A stretch of DNA of 64,000 bases from Candidatus Eubacterium faecigallinarum. Its GTDB lineage: Bacteria; Bacillota; Clostridia; Oscillospirales; Acutalibacteraceae. The DNA lies in NCBI GenBank assembly GCA_019115455.1, contig DXDN01000008.1, positions 100,042 through 164,041 on the forward strand, written 5' to 3'. Under the pieces are notes generated by a model. The model was not told the origin of the DNA. It did no database searches and saw nothing but the letters and a program-made list of their open reading frames with translations. The translations under genes and the position numbers were made by a program. Shown one piece after another: positions 35,778 through 44,966 of the stretch (its first letter is position 1; each line of letters begins with the position of its first letter).

Positions 35778-36861
35778 TTAAACCTAAAGCACCTTTCAGA
35801 TAATTATAGGCTTTTTCTCTGTCCTTACTCCAGACAGATGACACATTATTATAATTCTTATAAAAAATATTTTCAACATTTTCCGCAGTATTTCCTGTAC
35901 ACCAGTCAGAAATTCCGATTTCGCCGAAAAGCTGCTCCATTCTGCTATTCATACTGCCCACAATATTTTCAACCCTTTCAAAACATCGGAACGGTTTGTC
36001 CATTATTATTGAAAAAATACTGCCGTGAAAAGAATCGGTAAACATTATTTCGCAATTAGCGGCAAGCCACACGAACTCATCCGGCGAAAAGCGAAAATGG
36101 TGCATATTCTTAATTTTATCAACATTTGTCCACTCGTGATAAAGGTCAATTATTTCAAGGCCGTACTTTTCCGCCACCCTGTCGATAAAGCTCTGGATAT
36201 CGCTGTCGATACCGTCAATACCGCCGAGAAAGTATGTTAATATGTATTTCCTTTTTTTATTTACGCATTTTGGCTTTTTAGCTATTTTCATCCATTCTGA
36301 TCTTGAGAGCATTATTGTCGGGTCGACGGTAACACCGACTTTCCGACCGGCAAGCTCATAAATAATATCTGCGCCCTTTTGTTCTCTGACGGAGATACTT
36401 TTCATCTCGCTGACGCCTTTGATAAAATCTTCCCTATACTTCGGCTCAATCTCGTCGCAGCTTATACTTGCCGAGTACGCTATTCTTTTTTCAGGAGGTA
36501 CGAATCTTGCAAAATAAAGGTCCCTTTTCTCCCATATCGTATCCCACTTAAAATTCCATATTTGGTCTGAGCCGCAAACAGCATAATCAGCATCAGGCTG
36601 ATGATTTTTTACGCAATGAATATATTTTCTGTTAAATTTATTGAAGCCGTAAAATCTGCTGTCCCTGCAATAACTGCCGCGCTTAATTATATATTTGATT
36701 ATCCTTTTAAGTTCAAATTTTAAAGCGTCAAATCCTATCGGGCAGGCGTTATATGTGACAGCGTCCACACCCAGTTTAAACAGCACCTGCTCAACAGCGT
36801 AATTTTGCAGGCGGTTTCCATAATTCGTTTCACCTGTAATTGTAATTATTTCAGCTTTCAT
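35767..36861 (-). CDS. Polysaccharide pyruvyl transferase family protein
   Basis: 364 aa from ATG 36861, which has AGGAG 8 nt upstream; the ORF-track start 36975 overlaps the previous gene. N-terminal ITITGETNYGNRLQNYAVEQVL and the middle CGSDQIWNF, YSASIS and VREQKGADI match the PS_pyruv_trans (PF04230) family; the C-terminal FTDSFHGSIFSIIMDKPF is its second conserved block. Members add ketal pyruvate from PEP to a sugar, though some relatives act in other glycan steps. Confidence 0.85.
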   Translation of the reverse strand: MKAEIITITGETNYGNRLQNYAVEQVLFKLGVDAVTYNACPIGFDALKFELKRIIKYIIKRGSYCRDSRFYGFNKFNRKYIHCVKNHQPDADYAVCGSDQIWNFKWDTIWEKRDLYFARFVPPEKRIAYSASISCDEIEPKYREDFIKGVSEMKSISVREQKGADIIYELAGRKVGVTVDPTIMLSRSEWMKIAKKPKCVNKKRKYILTYFLGGIDGIDSDIQSFIDRVAEKYGLEIIDLYHEWTNVDKIKNMHHFRFSPDEFVWLAANCEIMFTDSFHGSIFSIIMDKPFRCFERVENIVGSMNSRMEQLFGEIGISDWCTGNTAENVENIFYKNYNNVSSVWSKDREKAYNYLKGALGLNEV

Positions 36862-36874
36862 AATCTGCTCCTGA

Positions 36875-37831
36875 TTATCCGAAATATTTAAATTTTTTGT
36901 ACGTCTTGTAAATGAATTTAAAATTACAAAGAAGTACAGCAAACAGCTTTTCAACACGGGTAAAATAAGAATCATTTAAGATAAAGCTCTTATATTTTTT
37001 TATCCTGTCGATTGCTTTGAGGCTAAACTCCTTGCCCTTTTTATAGACAATATAATCGTCTGCCGCCTTTATCCAGTATTTATATGCCCATCTTACCACA
37101 TAATCTTTGGTACGGCTTTCCGCAATATTTTCCAGGAAATAATCAATGAGCCCTATCATTTTAAAATCATTTTCAACAGGCTTTAATCTCATTACTGAAT
37201 CTTGCCTATATGTATAATCATAGCCGCAGAGCTTCACCAGTGACACATCTGAAATATGACTTAGATATTCAAAATTAAATAAAGTATCCTCGCACATAGA
37301 AAGCTCTTCGCTAAACTGAACGCCGTATTTTTTTACGTCATCAAGGAGATAAAGCTTGTTCCATACAAAGCCCTCAAATTCCGGATGCTCCTTGATATTA
37401 AACATATCTTCAAGCGCCTGAGCGGCTGAAATCACTTTATCCTCTGACGGTATAAACTTATTTTCGGCAAGAGTATACCCGCACGCCGCAAGCTGTGTGC
37501 CGTCATTCTGAACTGCATTGACGAGCTTTTCAAACATATCGGGCAAAACGCAGTCGTCGCCGTCAACAAATCCCACGTACTTGCCTATGGCGGCGTTTAG
37601 TCCGGCATTTCTTGCTGATGATACTCCGCCGTTTGCTTTATGTATAACTCTGATACGTTGGTCCTTTTCTGCCCAGAAATCACATATCTGAGGTGAGCCG
37701 TCGGGAGAACCGTCGTCAACAAGAATTATATCAAGATTTTTATACGTCTGGCTTACTATGCTTTTGACGCATCTGTCAAGATAATCCTCAACTTTGTACA
37801 CGGGCACAATTACAGTAATAATATCTTCCAT
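36875..37831 (-). CDS. GT2 family glycosyltransferase (EPS gene 13)
   Basis: 318 aa, GT-A fold. ITVIVPVYKVEDYLDRCVKS, LVDDGSPDGSPQICD, ARNAGL and the DxD-type FVDGDD are visible in the first 100 residues; the rest sets acceptor specificity and has no readable motif. Lacks membrane helices and has a basic C-terminus (FKFIYKTYKKFKYFG) that may associate with the membrane. 4 nt after the next upstream GT2. Confidence 0.88.
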   Translation of the reverse strand: MEDIITVIVPVYKVEDYLDRCVKSIVSQTYKNLDIILVDDGSPDGSPQICDFWAEKDQRIRVIHKANGGVSSARNAGLNAAIGKYVGFVDGDDCVLPDMFEKLVNAVQNDGTQLAACGYTLAENKFIPSEDKVISAAQALEDMFNIKEHPEFEGFVWNKLYLLDDVKKYGVQFSEELSMCEDTLFNFEYLSHISDVSLVKLCGYDYTYRQDSVMRLKPVENDFKMIGLIDYFLENIAESRTKDYVVRWAYKYWIKAADDYIVYKKGKEFSLKAIDRIKKYKSFILNDSYFTRVEKLFAVLLCNFKFIYKTYKKFKYFG

Positions 37832-37835
37832 TATT

Positions 37836-38819
37836 CTACCCCGCCTTACGTCCGCTATAAAGTAAATAAAGCACCCTGAATCCTCCGGGACATGCTTTGA
37901 TAAACGATACAGCCGCCGCCTTAAATCCGCTTACATCAGGCAGTTTTTTAAATACTGAGCTGTACAGTTTAATTTCGTCAGTCAGTGAGCTGTAGTTTTC
38001 AGCAATTAGGGATTTATTGCCGCTGGATAAAAGCTGCTTAATGCAGGTTAAAAGCTGGTTAAGATAAATTTCAAGGCAATGCTCGTAAACAGCGCGGTTG
38101 CTTTTTTCATTTTCAAGAATTATTTTATACACTCGCCATCTGTTAATAAAATCAGCATTTACATTACCTGTTGCGGAATTATCCCTGTCAACATAATAGT
38201 TATACAGAACATAATCAGTAACGACTATCTTTTTGCAGTATTTAAAATAGTAATAGTTAAAAAGGAAATCCTCGCCCACATTAAACTGCTCATCAAAAAA
38301 TATTTTATCATCCCTGATAACGGACATCCTGTAAAGCTTGTTCCAAACACAGCAGACCTCAAATTTCTCCTTGCCGTCAAAAGGAACAAATCCGTACTGA
38401 GTTTCAATCACCTTGGCAGGATATATAGCATCCTGTGATATTATGCCGCCGTCATTAACACGGTTATAAGCGCACACAGCCACATCGGCGTTATTTTTTT
38501 CTATCTCTTCTAAAAGTGTTTCATACATTTGGGGCTCGATATAATCGTCGCCGTCCACAAAAGCGATATATGTACCCGTTGCCTGAGTGATTCCTGCATT
38601 TCTTGCAGAGGATACGCCGCCGTTTTCTTTATGTATAACCTTTATTCTTTTATCTTCAGCGGCAAATCGGTCGCATATAATTGGACAATTGTCCGTTGAA
38701 CCGTCGTCAACAAGGATTATCTCAAGGTCCTGACAGGTTTGGTTTGTTATTGATTTTACACAACGGTCAATATATTTTTCAACATTATATACGGGAACTA
38801 CAACACTAATTTTATTCAT
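37836..38819 (-). CDS. GT2 family glycosyltransferase (EPS gene 12)
   Basis: 327 aa. SVVVPVYNVEKYIDRCVKS, LVDDGSTDNCPIICDRF, ARNAGI and FVDGDDYIEP. Its first 100 residues are nearly the same as those of the GT2 at 41685-42707, also at nucleotide level, so the two are recent paralogues or gene-conversion partners. Start overlaps the previous stop (TAATG). Confidence 0.88.
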   Translation of the reverse strand: MNKISVVVPVYNVEKYIDRCVKSITNQTCQDLEIILVDDGSTDNCPIICDRFAAEDKRIKVIHKENGGVSSARNAGITQATGTYIAFVDGDDYIEPQMYETLLEEIEKNNADVAVCAYNRVNDGGIISQDAIYPAKVIETQYGFVPFDGKEKFEVCCVWNKLYRMSVIRDDKIFFDEQFNVGEDFLFNYYYFKYCKKIVVTDYVLYNYYVDRDNSATGNVNADFINRWRVYKIILENEKSNRAVYEHCLEIYLNQLLTCIKQLLSSGNKSLIAENYSSLTDEIKLYSSVFKKLPDVSGFKAAAVSFIKACPGGFRVLYLLYSGRKAG

Positions 38820-39829
38820 TATTCGGCTCCTGACAATCTACTGTATTTTTTTGCTGAGTATGTGCCGTAAATTTTCATAATATGACTATATGTTCTTGGA
38901 ACAAGCCAAAGTATAAGTGTACGTAACTTTGCAGAGCGGGCATAAAGATTGCTTTTAAATATCTCCGACTTATGTTCAATGATCCGTTTACGGATCTGTG
39001 GATAGTATTCGGTGCAGCTTGAGCTTACAAACATCTGCTTTATGGTTCTGAAGCTTTTCATCACATCGCCCTTAACGCAGTATTGCATAAGCTCGCTGTT
39101 TGACTTTGCATAGCCGAAAATTATATCCATAACCCTGTGTTCATCAAATCTCGCCTCTGAAAACGCTTTATTTGATGCAGAAGTTTCATTATTTGTGTAA
39201 TGGTATCTTGCCACATTATGTATTACGATTTTACGCATATTCCTTGCCGCTTCAAAATTAAAAAGAGTATCCTCGGCATATTTGAAATTAGTATTAAACC
39301 TGACGTTCTTCAGTATTTCGGCGCTGTAAAGCTTATTACCGGTATGAACAGGCAGGATACCGTTTGCCTCACCGACGGCTTTAAGCCATGGCAGTGTATC
39401 GACACACTCAACAGGGCTGTCTGCACTGCCCCACTCTTCCTTATAGCCGTTTTTGCTCTCCCTTACCATACCGCAGGAAGCGGCGTCAGCATTGTGCTCG
39501 CATATCTCTGCGTACATTATCTCATACATATCAATGTCGATATAATCATCGGCGTCAACAAAACCGATATACTCGCCTGTTGCGGCGTCAAGCCCTGCAT
39601 TTCGGGCAGATGACGCTCCGCCGTTTTGCTTATGAATAACCTTGATTCTGTTATCACGAAGCGCCCATTCATCACAAAGCGATCCGCTGTTATCCTTAGA
39701 ACCGTCATCCACCAGCAAAATCTCCAGATTATCATAAGTCTGGTTTACGATACTGTTTATGCAGTTATCAAGATATTTTTCTACGTTATAGACGGGAACT
39801 ATCACTGAAATCTTAGGTCTGCTGTTCAT
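38819..39829 (-). CDS. GT2 family glycosyltransferase (EPS gene 11)
   Basis: 336 aa. ISVIVPVYNVEKYLDNCINS, LVDDGSKDNSGSLCDEW, ARNAGLDAATGEYIGFVDADDYID. The C-terminal half has KYAEDTLFNFEAARNM, the 'EDT.FN' acceptor-side motif common in Firmicutes EPS GT2 enzymes. Overlaps the GT14 gene by 17 nt; GGAG precedes the ATG. Confidence 0.88.
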   Translation of the reverse strand: MNSRPKISVIVPVYNVEKYLDNCINSIVNQTYDNLEILLVDDGSKDNSGSLCDEWALRDNRIKVIHKQNGGASSARNAGLDAATGEYIGFVDADDYIDIDMYEIMYAEICEHNADAASCGMVRESKNGYKEEWGSADSPVECVDTLPWLKAVGEANGILPVHTGNKLYSAEILKNVRFNTNFKYAEDTLFNFEAARNMRKIVIHNVARYHYTNNETSASNKAFSEARFDEHRVMDIIFGYAKSNSELMQYCVKGDVMKSFRTIKQMFVSSSCTEYYPQIRKRIIEHKSEIFKSNLYARSAKLRTLILWLVPRTYSHIMKIYGTYSAKKYSRLSGAE

Positions 39830-40721
39830 TCACTTTATCTCCGATATAATCACGAATTTTATAAACAATCTCTTTATCAAGGTGCATACTGAACTTTCTG
39901 GCAAACATTGCCGGAGAGGAAATTATGCTTTCAAAATCCTCAGACGTGAAGGTATACGGATTGCCCCTTTGCCAGTCGATATATCTTGCGCAGGCAAGCT
40001 GATTATTATTGCAATGCGGCATATATAACCTGTCTTTAAAAGGGGAATTCATAAATATTGTCTGGAGGAAAACCTCGTCACAGCAGTAGGAATAGCTGAA
40101 GATTTTTTTGATTTCACTTTCCTTGGACACAACATAGTTAGCAAAATCATCGGTAATACTAAACCAATTTGTCCCCTTCCAGACATTAATCGGCTCGTTC
40201 TTAAGGCGGTTTACACCCAGGATTTTTTGAGCCATAAGAGCAAACTGAGCCAAAATCTTGTAAAACAGATTTCGATTTGACCTAAAGATATGATAATACC
40301 TGACTCGGGACATAGCAGAGCGGGACGGCTCATCCTCTGAAAAATGGATGAATTCTTTGCCCTGATGTTCTGCAAAAAAGCGGTGAATCTCGTCATTTGT
40401 CTTTATTGGGAGGTCACAGCCTGACAGCAGATGAAAATACGCATACCTGTTTCGGTTAATTTCATTTTTTACTGCCGCCTTAAGCAGTATCATTTCCGCT
40501 TCTATTTGGGAATAGTCGCCCCAGGTCACTGATATTCTGTCGGTAAAAAATAATCCGGCATGCTTTGTCAGCGAGACAAATTCGTCGGCATTAAAATCCT
40601 GTGCCTTTGAATCCACATGTACATATATATCATTTCTCTCGTCGTCGAGCATGGTTATAAGAATTTTTAAAAGATCAAACTGGTCGTGTGCTATGATCAT
40701 AAAAGCATGCTTTGCCGTCAA
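39813..40721 (-). CDS. GT14-family (beta-1,6-GlcNAc-transferase-like) glycosyltransferase
   Basis: 303 aa from a TTG at 40721 with AAAGGTG 9 nt upstream; the ORF-track GTG start lies within that ribosome site. KHAFMIIAHDQFDLLKILI, YVHVDSKA, YFHLLSGCDLPIKTNDEI and GTNWFSITDDFANYV are the core of the Branch (PF02485) family. In animals these make core-2 and I-branches; bacterial members add branch sugars to capsules and exopolysaccharides. It suggests a branched repeat unit. Confidence 0.87.
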   Translation of the reverse strand: MTAKHAFMIIAHDQFDLLKILITMLDDERNDIYVHVDSKAQDFNADEFVSLTKHAGLFFTDRISVTWGDYSQIEAEMILLKAAVKNEINRNRYAYFHLLSGCDLPIKTNDEIHRFFAEHQGKEFIHFSEDEPSRSAMSRVRYYHIFRSNRNLFYKILAQFALMAQKILGVNRLKNEPINVWKGTNWFSITDDFANYVVSKESEIKKIFSYSYCCDEVFLQTIFMNSPFKDRLYMPHCNNNQLACARYIDWQRGNPYTFTSEDFESIISSPAMFARKFSMHLDKEIVYKIRDYIGDKVNEQQT

Positions 40722-40758
40722 TATAATCAACACCTTTACTGTTCAAAATACAAATCCG

Positions 40759-41688
40759 TTATATAAACTTATTATACAAATGGGGCATAAGCCATAAAAC
40801 AATTGTTTTGATCCTGTCCCTTTTGCTGTATAGCTTAGACGTTAATATTTCTTTTTTATATTTAAGTATGCCGTTTCTCAGTTCATCATATCTTTCATAG
40901 AATTTGCCGTTTGTTATCACTGCGCTGAGCACTGCAAAACACGATTTAACATAACCGAAAACGGCATACGGTCTGAGCCAGCCCTCAAGCTCATTATCTG
41001 AAAGAATGATCTCCTTGGACCTTACGGCATCAAATGCGCCCTCGTCAAAATTAGAATTTGTAATACTCTCGTCATTCTTGATATAGTGATACAGCTTGTA
41101 ATCCGATTCAGCCACATTCTTTGCGTTTTTTAACGCCATATAATTATATACAAGGTCTTCACAGCAAACCAAATCCTGCATAACAACATTCTCAACCACC
41201 CGACGGCGGTAAAGCTTGTTCCATAAAACGCCGAACTTATAATCTCCTTTTACTGTTTCCTTTTGGGCGTCGGCGGCGGGTATTACTCTGAGTGAATGAC
41301 TCCCCCGCTCCTCAGAATTTATCTGAAAGCCGCACACCGCTATATCACAGCCGCCGGAGGTTATATCATTTATAAGGCACTCATACATATCAAGCTCAAT
41401 ATAATCGTCGCTGTCAACAAATCCGATAAACTCACCTGTGGATATGCTGACTCCCTTATTCCTTGCATTGGCGACGCCCTTGTTCTCGATATGGAGCACT
41501 TTTATCCTGTCATCCTTTGCCGCCCATTCGTCGCACATGGCAGGGCAGTTATCAGGGGAACTATCGTCAACAAGTATTATTTCAAGATTCTTATATGTTT
41601 GCTGTGTAATGGTTTTTACGCATCTGTTAAGGAATTTTTCCGTACCGTAAACGGGCACAATTACGCTTATCATCGAATCGGTATTCAT
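40759..41688 (-). CDS. GT2 family glycosyltransferase (EPS gene 9)
   Basis: 309 aa from ATG 41688 with AGGAGG upstream. ISVIVPVYGTEKFLNRCVKT, LVDDSSPDNCPAMCDEW, ARNKGVSISTGEFIGFVDSDDYIELD. In VDDSS the usual Gly is Ser. CCEDLVYNYMALKN is the acceptor-side motif. Overlaps the upstream GT2 as ATGA. Confidence 0.88.
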   Translation of the reverse strand: MNTDSMISVIVPVYGTEKFLNRCVKTITQQTYKNLEIILVDDSSPDNCPAMCDEWAAKDDRIKVLHIENKGVANARNKGVSISTGEFIGFVDSDDYIELDMYECLINDITSGGCDIAVCGFQINSEERGSHSLRVIPAADAQKETVKGDYKFGVLWNKLYRRRVVENVVMQDLVCCEDLVYNYMALKNAKNVAESDYKLYHYIKNDESITNSNFDEGAFDAVRSKEIILSDNELEGWLRPYAVFGYVKSCFAVLSAVITNGKFYERYDELRNGILKYKKEILTSKLYSKRDRIKTIVLWLMPHLYNKFI

Positions 41689-42707
41689 AAAAACCTCCTG
41701 AGCAAATGGATATAACAATAAAGAAGATTAGTATTTTTAGAAGATATAAAGCCTGCCACAAATCTTGTATGCAGCGGCAGCAGACTGCGGTCTATAAACC
41801 TTGCGGAATTTAAAACATCCGGATTATTTATAAATTTCTTTAATGTGTTTTTAATCTCAGCGGGCGTTTTTTTATTGCCGGGATTTGCCTCGTTTCTTAT
41901 CATCATATTTACAAGATAAATCAGATAATAGCTTAGCTGAGCAGATAAATTATAATCATAATCCGCAAATGCCTTTTTAAGTATTTCATACGGAATTAGG
42001 ATAGTATCCTCCATATCCCTGCTGTACGCCTTTGTCATGGATTCGGGGTTTACCCTGTAATTATAAAGGCTTTTTTTGACATAAGCGGCGCTGTTTGCCA
42101 AGAGCAGACACGGATAAGTAAATGCCGCATCCTCCCCCACTCTTATTTGGGGAGTAACTTTATAAAGGCACTTTTCAAGCAGTTCTTTTTTAAAGAGCTT
42201 GCTCCAGCAGCAGGGAAAAATCCCGAATTTATAAAACGATTTGTTGAAAAGCATGTTCGGATACAGCTTTTTTTCCATATCTTTTTTATCGTAAAATTCA
42301 GCAGAAAGTATCTGGCTGCTGGCGACTTTTTTATCGGGGTACGCAAAATAAAACTCGCACATGGCAATATCGGGATTATGCGCCTTTACAGCCGAGTAAA
42401 ATGACTCATACATATCGGGCTCTATCCAGTCGTCGCCGTCAACAAACCCTACATATTCGCCGCAGGCAATTTTAAGCCCTGCCTGACGTGCGGACATAAG
42501 CCCACCGTTTTCTTTATGTATAACCTTTATTCTTTTATCTTCGGCGGCAAAACGGTCACATATCTCAGGACAGTCGTCCGTTGAGCCGTCGTCAACAAGA
42601 ATTATCTCAAGGTCCTGATAGGTCTGGTTGATGATGCTTTCTATGCACTTTTCTATATATTTGCCGACATTATATACGGGCACTATTATACTAAACATAC
42701 AGGACAT
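41685..42707 (-). CDS. GT2 family glycosyltransferase (EPS gene 8)
   Basis: 340 aa. FSIIVPVYNVGKYIEKCIES, LVDDGSTDDCPEICDRF, ARQAGLKIACGEYVGFVDGDDWIEPD. The acceptor-side VGEDAAFTYPCLLLA replaces the more common EDT.FN. Shares a nearly identical N-terminal block with the GT2 at 37836-38819. Ribosome site AGGTGAA. Confidence 0.88.
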   Translation of the reverse strand: MSCMFSIIVPVYNVGKYIEKCIESIINQTYQDLEIILVDDGSTDDCPEICDRFAAEDKRIKVIHKENGGLMSARQAGLKIACGEYVGFVDGDDWIEPDMYESFYSAVKAHNPDIAMCEFYFAYPDKKVASSQILSAEFYDKKDMEKKLYPNMLFNKSFYKFGIFPCCWSKLFKKELLEKCLYKVTPQIRVGEDAAFTYPCLLLANSAAYVKKSLYNYRVNPESMTKAYSRDMEDTILIPYEILKKAFADYDYNLSAQLSYYLIYLVNMMIRNEANPGNKKTPAEIKNTLKKFINNPDVLNSARFIDRSLLPLHTRFVAGFISSKNTNLLYCYIHLLRRFL

Positions 42708-42716
42708 AAATTCACC

Positions 42717-43724
42717 TCAAGCCTTTGCAATCTCACGTTTTTTTGAAAAGAGCTTTTTTATTCTGTAAACTGCATAGTAAACCGCAACCGACGTTACTAC
42801 AGCAATAAGAGGTCTCAGCCACTCATACACTGACGTATAGTAAAAGCCGGTAAGAGTGCTTAATTTATCAGTCGCGTGGGATGCAAAAATATGAATAACA
42901 TAAATATAAAGAGATAAATCGGACGGAATGTTAACCCTGCTTTTTTTACTTAAATTGGTGCTGTTTATGTAAACTGCAAGGGCAAAAAGCGAAACGGCTA
43001 TTAACACTGAGCCCAAATATAATTCGCTGTTCCTGCTGAGAAAAATAAATTCGGCAATATTAATAACTATTCCTGCCAGAAGCAGAATTACGATATATGT
43101 ATTGATATTTTTAATTCTCTGCCAGTCGAACTTTCTCATACAGTAGCCCACAGAAAAGAACGGAAGACCGATCATAAGAAAATTCCTGCAAAAGAGCATC
43201 GACACTTCCATCTGCATTTTGCCCATAATAATATTGAAATAAATCAATGTTAAAATCAAAAGAAACGGAAGGAATTTAAAAATCTTAGTTATACGCAGCT
43301 TGATGATAAGTGCAGTAACAAGATAAACGTAAATAAGCGCCGACAAAAACCACAGATGACCAAAGGAAGTCGTAAACGGAAGATTAAAAACAAGTGTTTT
43401 AAGATACATATCAGGCATAGCAAAATTGCTGAAAAAGCTCTGCAAAAACGGTATGCCGTATAAAATTGTATAGCCTATTATATAAACAAGCAAAGATACA
43501 GCGAAAATTACCGCTATATGCGCTGTGCGTTTTTTTAATTTAGCCATATCGCCCTCATTTATAAGGCGGTATGAAAAATACCCCGACGATATAAAGAATA
43601 CGGGCACCGCAAATCGCGCGGCGGCACTTGCAATCTCACCTGCTGTACCTGGCAGACATATATGAATAAATACAACAAACAGCGCTGAAACAAGTCTAAG
43701 ACAATCTAAATCACGATTTCTCAT
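42717..43724 (-). CDS. Acyltransferase 3 family membrane protein
   Basis: 335 aa with about ten transmembrane helices. RDLDCLRLVSALFVVFIHICLP and VPVFFISSGYFSYRL are the family's N-terminal motifs, including the H that is part of the acyl-transfer site. Members O-acetylate or O-succinylate sugars on the polysaccharide. Lies between the polymerase and the GT2 genes. Confidence 0.88.
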   Translation of the reverse strand: MRNRDLDCLRLVSALFVVFIHICLPGTAGEIASAAARFAVPVFFISSGYFSYRLINEGDMAKLKKRTAHIAVIFAVSLLVYIIGYTILYGIPFLQSFFSNFAMPDMYLKTLVFNLPFTTSFGHLWFLSALIYVYLVTALIIKLRITKIFKFLPFLLILTLIYFNIIMGKMQMEVSMLFCRNFLMIGLPFFSVGYCMRKFDWQRIKNINTYIVILLLAGIVINIAEFIFLSRNSELYLGSVLIAVSLFALAVYINSTNLSKKSRVNIPSDLSLYIYVIHIFASHATDKLSTLTGFYYTSVYEWLRPLIAVVTSVAVYYAVYRIKKLFSKKREIAKA

Positions 43725-43753
43725 ATTTTCTTAGTAAATCCCCAATAAATAAA

Positions 43754-44953
43754 TTAAAAATGCATCCAGTTAAGTGAGCTGCCCGTACACAGATACCACA
43801 GGTGGACAGAAGTATAACCGAAAAATGCCAAAACGAAAATTGATCTTGTTTTGAGTCTCAGCGTTTCCCCAAACGGTCCGTCATATGCATAGCTTGCCGG
43901 CATTTTCCTGATGCTTTCGGACTGAAACTGCATGCCTGTCATAAACAGCAAAGAGCCGATTACAGGTATAATCCATCTTGCAAACCTTACAAACACCAGA
44001 CCGCTGTAAAGCGTTCCCAGCATAAAAAACATAATAATGAGCGAAAATTTATAAAATTTCTTTATGTCACCGTAAAGCTCGCTCCTGTTTATATACCATG
44101 AAACATAAGCGATAACAGCCGCCACAAAAACGTATGTTGCCAGGTTTACATAAAACATGGTTCCTGAATCCAGCGATTCGGCAGCGGCATTTACCTCAGC
44201 CTTACCGGCAACAGACTGAATAAAGCTGTTGTCAGTGATTGTGGCAAGAAACTGAATAAGAGCACTGCCTCCGGCAAGACCGAAAACTAACAGAACGTTA
44301 ATTGCATTTCCTTTTACATTACATGTCAAAAGCGCAAGAATTATCAGCGCCACCAACATTATACCGGCGGAGTGGGTAAAGCATGCCGCCGCATAGCCTA
44401 ATATGCACAGGAATATATTTTTCTTTTCCACAAGATGATAATATGCGCACGCTATAATAACGGCAAACGCAAGACCGTTTCTTACACCGGATGCGGTATC
44501 GTAATACCAGTATGTGGCAAGAAAAAACATCGTGCCGAGATAGAGGCACCATTTTGCAACGCCGAATTTCCTTGACGCCTTATAAAATACAAGGAACATA
44601 AGTCCATATACGATAAATATGGTTACCGCCGACATATAGTGATTGTCAGGGAATAAACTTATAAAATAAAAGTAATATGCACAGACACGATATGTCTGCC
44701 AGTTGTTATTATTGGTCTCAATAAGGTATAAAAGTCCGTCATAGCCTCGTTCCCGCAGATAATCAAGGTGCTCGTAATAGCGCGTAAGATCATCGGTCGG
44801 GTTTGGCTCCATGTTAAATGCCAGAACCGCAAGCAATATAACAACAACTGAAAAAACAAACCAAACATGTTTCTTTGGGATTATCCAAAACAGCACAGTA
44901 TATATGGCTATAATCACAACAAAACATTCAATGGCAGTTAAACCAAAAAACAT
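43754..44953 (-). CDS. EpsG-like polysaccharide polymerase
   Basis: 399 aa, about ten to twelve helices. DDLTRYYEHLDYLRERGYDGLLY is the 'D..RY' loop characteristic of the EpsG family, followed by YYDTASGVRNGLAFAVIIAC and FTHSAGIMLVALI. It plays the Wzy role for this operon. GAGGAAA precedes the ATG. Confidence 0.87.
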   Translation of the reverse strand: MFFGLTAIECFVVIIAIYTVLFWIIPKKHVWFVFSVVVILLAVLAFNMEPNPTDDLTRYYEHLDYLRERGYDGLLYLIETNNNNWQTYRVCAYYFYFISLFPDNHYMSAVTIFIVYGLMFLVFYKASRKFGVAKWCLYLGTMFFLATYWYYDTASGVRNGLAFAVIIACAYYHLVEKKNIFLCILGYAAACFTHSAGIMLVALIILALLTCNVKGNAINVLLVFGLAGGSALIQFLATITDNSFIQSVAGKAEVNAAAESLDSGTMFYVNLATYVFVAAVIAYVSWYINRSELYGDIKKFYKFSLIIMFFMLGTLYSGLVFVRFARWIIPVIGSLLFMTGMQFQSESIRKMPASYAYDGPFGETLRLKTRSIFVLAFFGYTSVHLWYLCTGSSLNWMHF

Positions 44954-44966
44954 TATATATTTCCTC

